DNA of 64,000 nt from the NCBI GenBank assembly GCA_040386975.1, contig JAZKEO010000016.1:1-64000 (forward strand). Reading direction: 5' to 3'. Of the stretch, positions 62,823 to 64,000 are shown piece after piece. The DNA is from M2408 sp040386975. GTDB lineage: Bacteria > Bacteroidota > Bacteroidia > Flavobacteriales_D > Crocinitomicaceae. The stretch's first letter is position 1. Each line of letters starts with the position of its first letter. The notes beneath the pieces are model-generated. The model ran no database searches. It was not told the DNA's origin and was given only the letters and a program-made list of their open reading frames with translations. The position numbers and the translations under genes are program-made.

Positions 62823-63841
62823 AATTAATAAAATCTGTTTTCGCTTTAATTGCACTTACTTTTTTCTTTCAATCTTGTTCGAATACTAAGACGATTTTTA
62901 AAATCCAAAAAGAAACAACATTTGAATTTATCCAATATGGATCCGATACGATTCATGCAAGAGGAATAGCAGTTTTTAACGATAAAATCTACACTGCAAA
63001 TTCAAATGGTTTTGTTTACTCTTATGATTTGAAAAATAAAATTTCAGATAAACTGAATGAATTTCCAATGGTTGAATTGCGCGATATTGCCGTAATAAAC
63101 GATTCTGCTTTTATTGCCATGCAATCAAATGATAAAAGTGTAATTTTTTCTAAAAATGGAAAAGTAAAAACAGAATGGTTGCCAAATTTAGCTACTTTTT
63201 TTGATGGAATAGATATAAATAATCATGGTTTTGGGATTTTAATGGGTGATCCGATTGATGGAGAACTACAAGTTTATTTGACAAAAGATTTTGGTAAAAC
63301 TTGGAACAAAAGTTCTCATCCTGAATTAAAATGCACAAAAGGAGAAGCTGGTTTTGCAGCAAGTGGAACAACTGTTCAAGTTTTAAATGATTCAACTTTC
63401 TATTTTGTAAGCGGAGGAATGGCTTCAAATTTGTATAAAACAAGTGATTTTGGTTTAACGTGGTCAAAATCTCCAATTCCGTTTAAGAAAAGTGAAGCTT
63501 CGGGACCATTTTCGACTCATTTTTGGAACGAAAAAAATGGAATTTGTGTTGGAGGAGATTATATGCTTCCAAATGATACTTTAGACAATTGTTTCCTAAC
63601 TCGTGACGGCGGAAAATCGTGGTTCAAACCAAATAAAACAATTTCTGGTTATAAATCATGTGTCATAAAAACTGGAAAAACACTTTATGCTTGTGGAACA
63701 AATGGAATTGATTTTTCTATAGATTTAGGTCTTACTTGGTATAAAATAACTGATGAAAACACCTTTTCTATGACTTCTTTTGAGAATAAAATTTATGCTA
63801 CAACTACCAAAGGAAGGATTTTAGTTTTTGAGGAATTTTAA
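62819..63841 (+). CDS. BNR/YCF48-like beta-propeller lipoprotein
   Basis: The product has 340 residues. The lipoprotein signal ends FFFQSC (Cys about 20). The mature protein is a propeller with Asp-box motifs (LTKDFGKTWNKSS, KTSDFGLTWSKSP, LTRDGGKSWFKPN and SIDLGLTWYKIT), typical of sialidase/YCF48-like folds. Asp-boxes are structural; no sialidase catalytic set is apparent. The gene overlaps the acyltransferase by four bases (ATGA) and is co-translated with it. The function is unknown. Confidence 0.85.
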   Translation: MKLIKSVFALIALTFFFQSCSNTKTIFKIQKETTFEFIQYGSDTIHARGIAVFNDKIYTANSNGFVYSYDLKNKISDKLNEFPMVELRDIAVINDSAFIAMQSNDKSVIFSKNGKVKTEWLPNLATFFDGIDINNHGFGILMGDPIDGELQVYLTKDFGKTWNKSSHPELKCTKGEAGFAASGTTVQVLNDSTFYFVSGGMASNLYKTSDFGLTWSKSPIPFKKSEASGPFSTHFWNEKNGICVGGDYMLPNDTLDNCFLTRDGGKSWFKPNKTISGYKSCVIKTGKTLYACGTNGIDFSIDLGLTWYKITDENTFSMTSFENKIYATTTKGRILVFEEF

Positions 63842-63844
63842 ATT

Positions 63845-64000
63845 TTAGTGACCTCTAATAATTTCACCTTTTTTAGACTTTACTTTCTTCTTTTTAAAAA
63901 CGTAATTATATTTTTTATTTTGAACAGTGTCTTTTACCTGCAAGAAAAGTTTTTTGTTTTTAAAAAATAATTCTTTTTCAAAAATAAAAATTTCTAAACC
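63845..64000 (-). CDS. C-terminal part of an unknown gene running off the window
   Basis: On the minus strand the frame is open from the window edge to a TAA at 63847-63845, giving the last 51 codons. The end is Lys-rich (YVFKKKKVKSKKGEIIRGH). It converges on the BNR lipoprotein gene with a three-base gap. Nothing more can be said about its family. Confidence 0.5.
   Translation of the reverse strand, partial: GLEIFIFEKELFFKNKKLFLQVKDTVQNKKYNYVFKKKKVKSKKGEIIRGH

Overview
The window looks like chromosomal DNA of a low-GC member of Bacteroidota, most likely order Flavobacteriales; a Crocinitomicaceae/Fluviicola-like host is my guess, not a result. Reasons: AT-rich DNA (about one third G+C by eye, not computed); repeated Bacteroidota-type promoters (TAnnTTTG, in the best cases 18-20 bases after TTTG); almost no Shine-Dalgarno sites; and Bacteroidota families such as a type IX secretion (T9SS type B) adhesin with SprB repeats, DUF4856/imelysin lipoproteins, DUF4199, and a sensor propeller fused to Y_Y_Y. 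I see no tRNA, rRNA, CRISPR array, insertion sequence or prophage. One 10-base run of N (15841-15850) marks an assembly gap.

Layout. 1-8.1 kb: end of an unknown gene, glyS, a persulfide dioxygenase/rhodanese protein, a GT39-type glycosyltransferase, an outer-membrane-type gene broken by one in-frame stop, and ornithine aminotransferase (rocD). 8.3-19.4 kb: a HisKA_2 sensor kinase, DinB, NlpC/P60, a DUF4856-imelysin lipoprotein pair, glyA, fmt, HU and pruA. RocD and PruA together convert ornithine to glutamate. 19.4-25.6 kb: two tandem copies of a cassette made of a secreted M48 metalloprotease and a small beta-barrel-like protein. 25.6-32 kb: a PaaE-like reductase/SDR/hydrolase operon, a 45-residue cysteine-rich microprotein with a strong promoter, DUF1573, an S41 protease and a second NlpC/P60 protein. 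32-42 kb: a propeller receptor with SpoIIE phosphatase output, DUF4199 and an MFS exporter under a palindromic operator, a 16-residue-repeat solenoid protein, small secreted proteins and an M61 peptidase. 42-61 kb: pbpC, a GIY-YIG nuclease embedded in dispersed repeats, a molybdopterin oxidoreductase cluster (mobA-fdhD-small protein-ydeP/fdhF-like), a giant T9SS adhesin, a toxin-antitoxin pair and an alpha-2-macroglobulin. 61-64 kb: an ORF6N protein with a palindrome both in front of and inside the gene, an acyltransferase and a BNR-propeller lipoprotein.

The most unusual material is (i) the duplicated M48/beta-barrel cassette; (ii) the GIY-YIG gene with four of the window's five TTCGACAGGCTCA repeats within about 600 bases, where the repeat is read as protein in three different registers; (iii) a family of four roughly 100-130 bp intergenic palindromic elements; (iv) the ORF6N palindrome; (v) the cysteine-rich microprotein. 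Envelope functions (proteases, barrels, lipoproteins, cell-wall enzymes) dominate the gene content.
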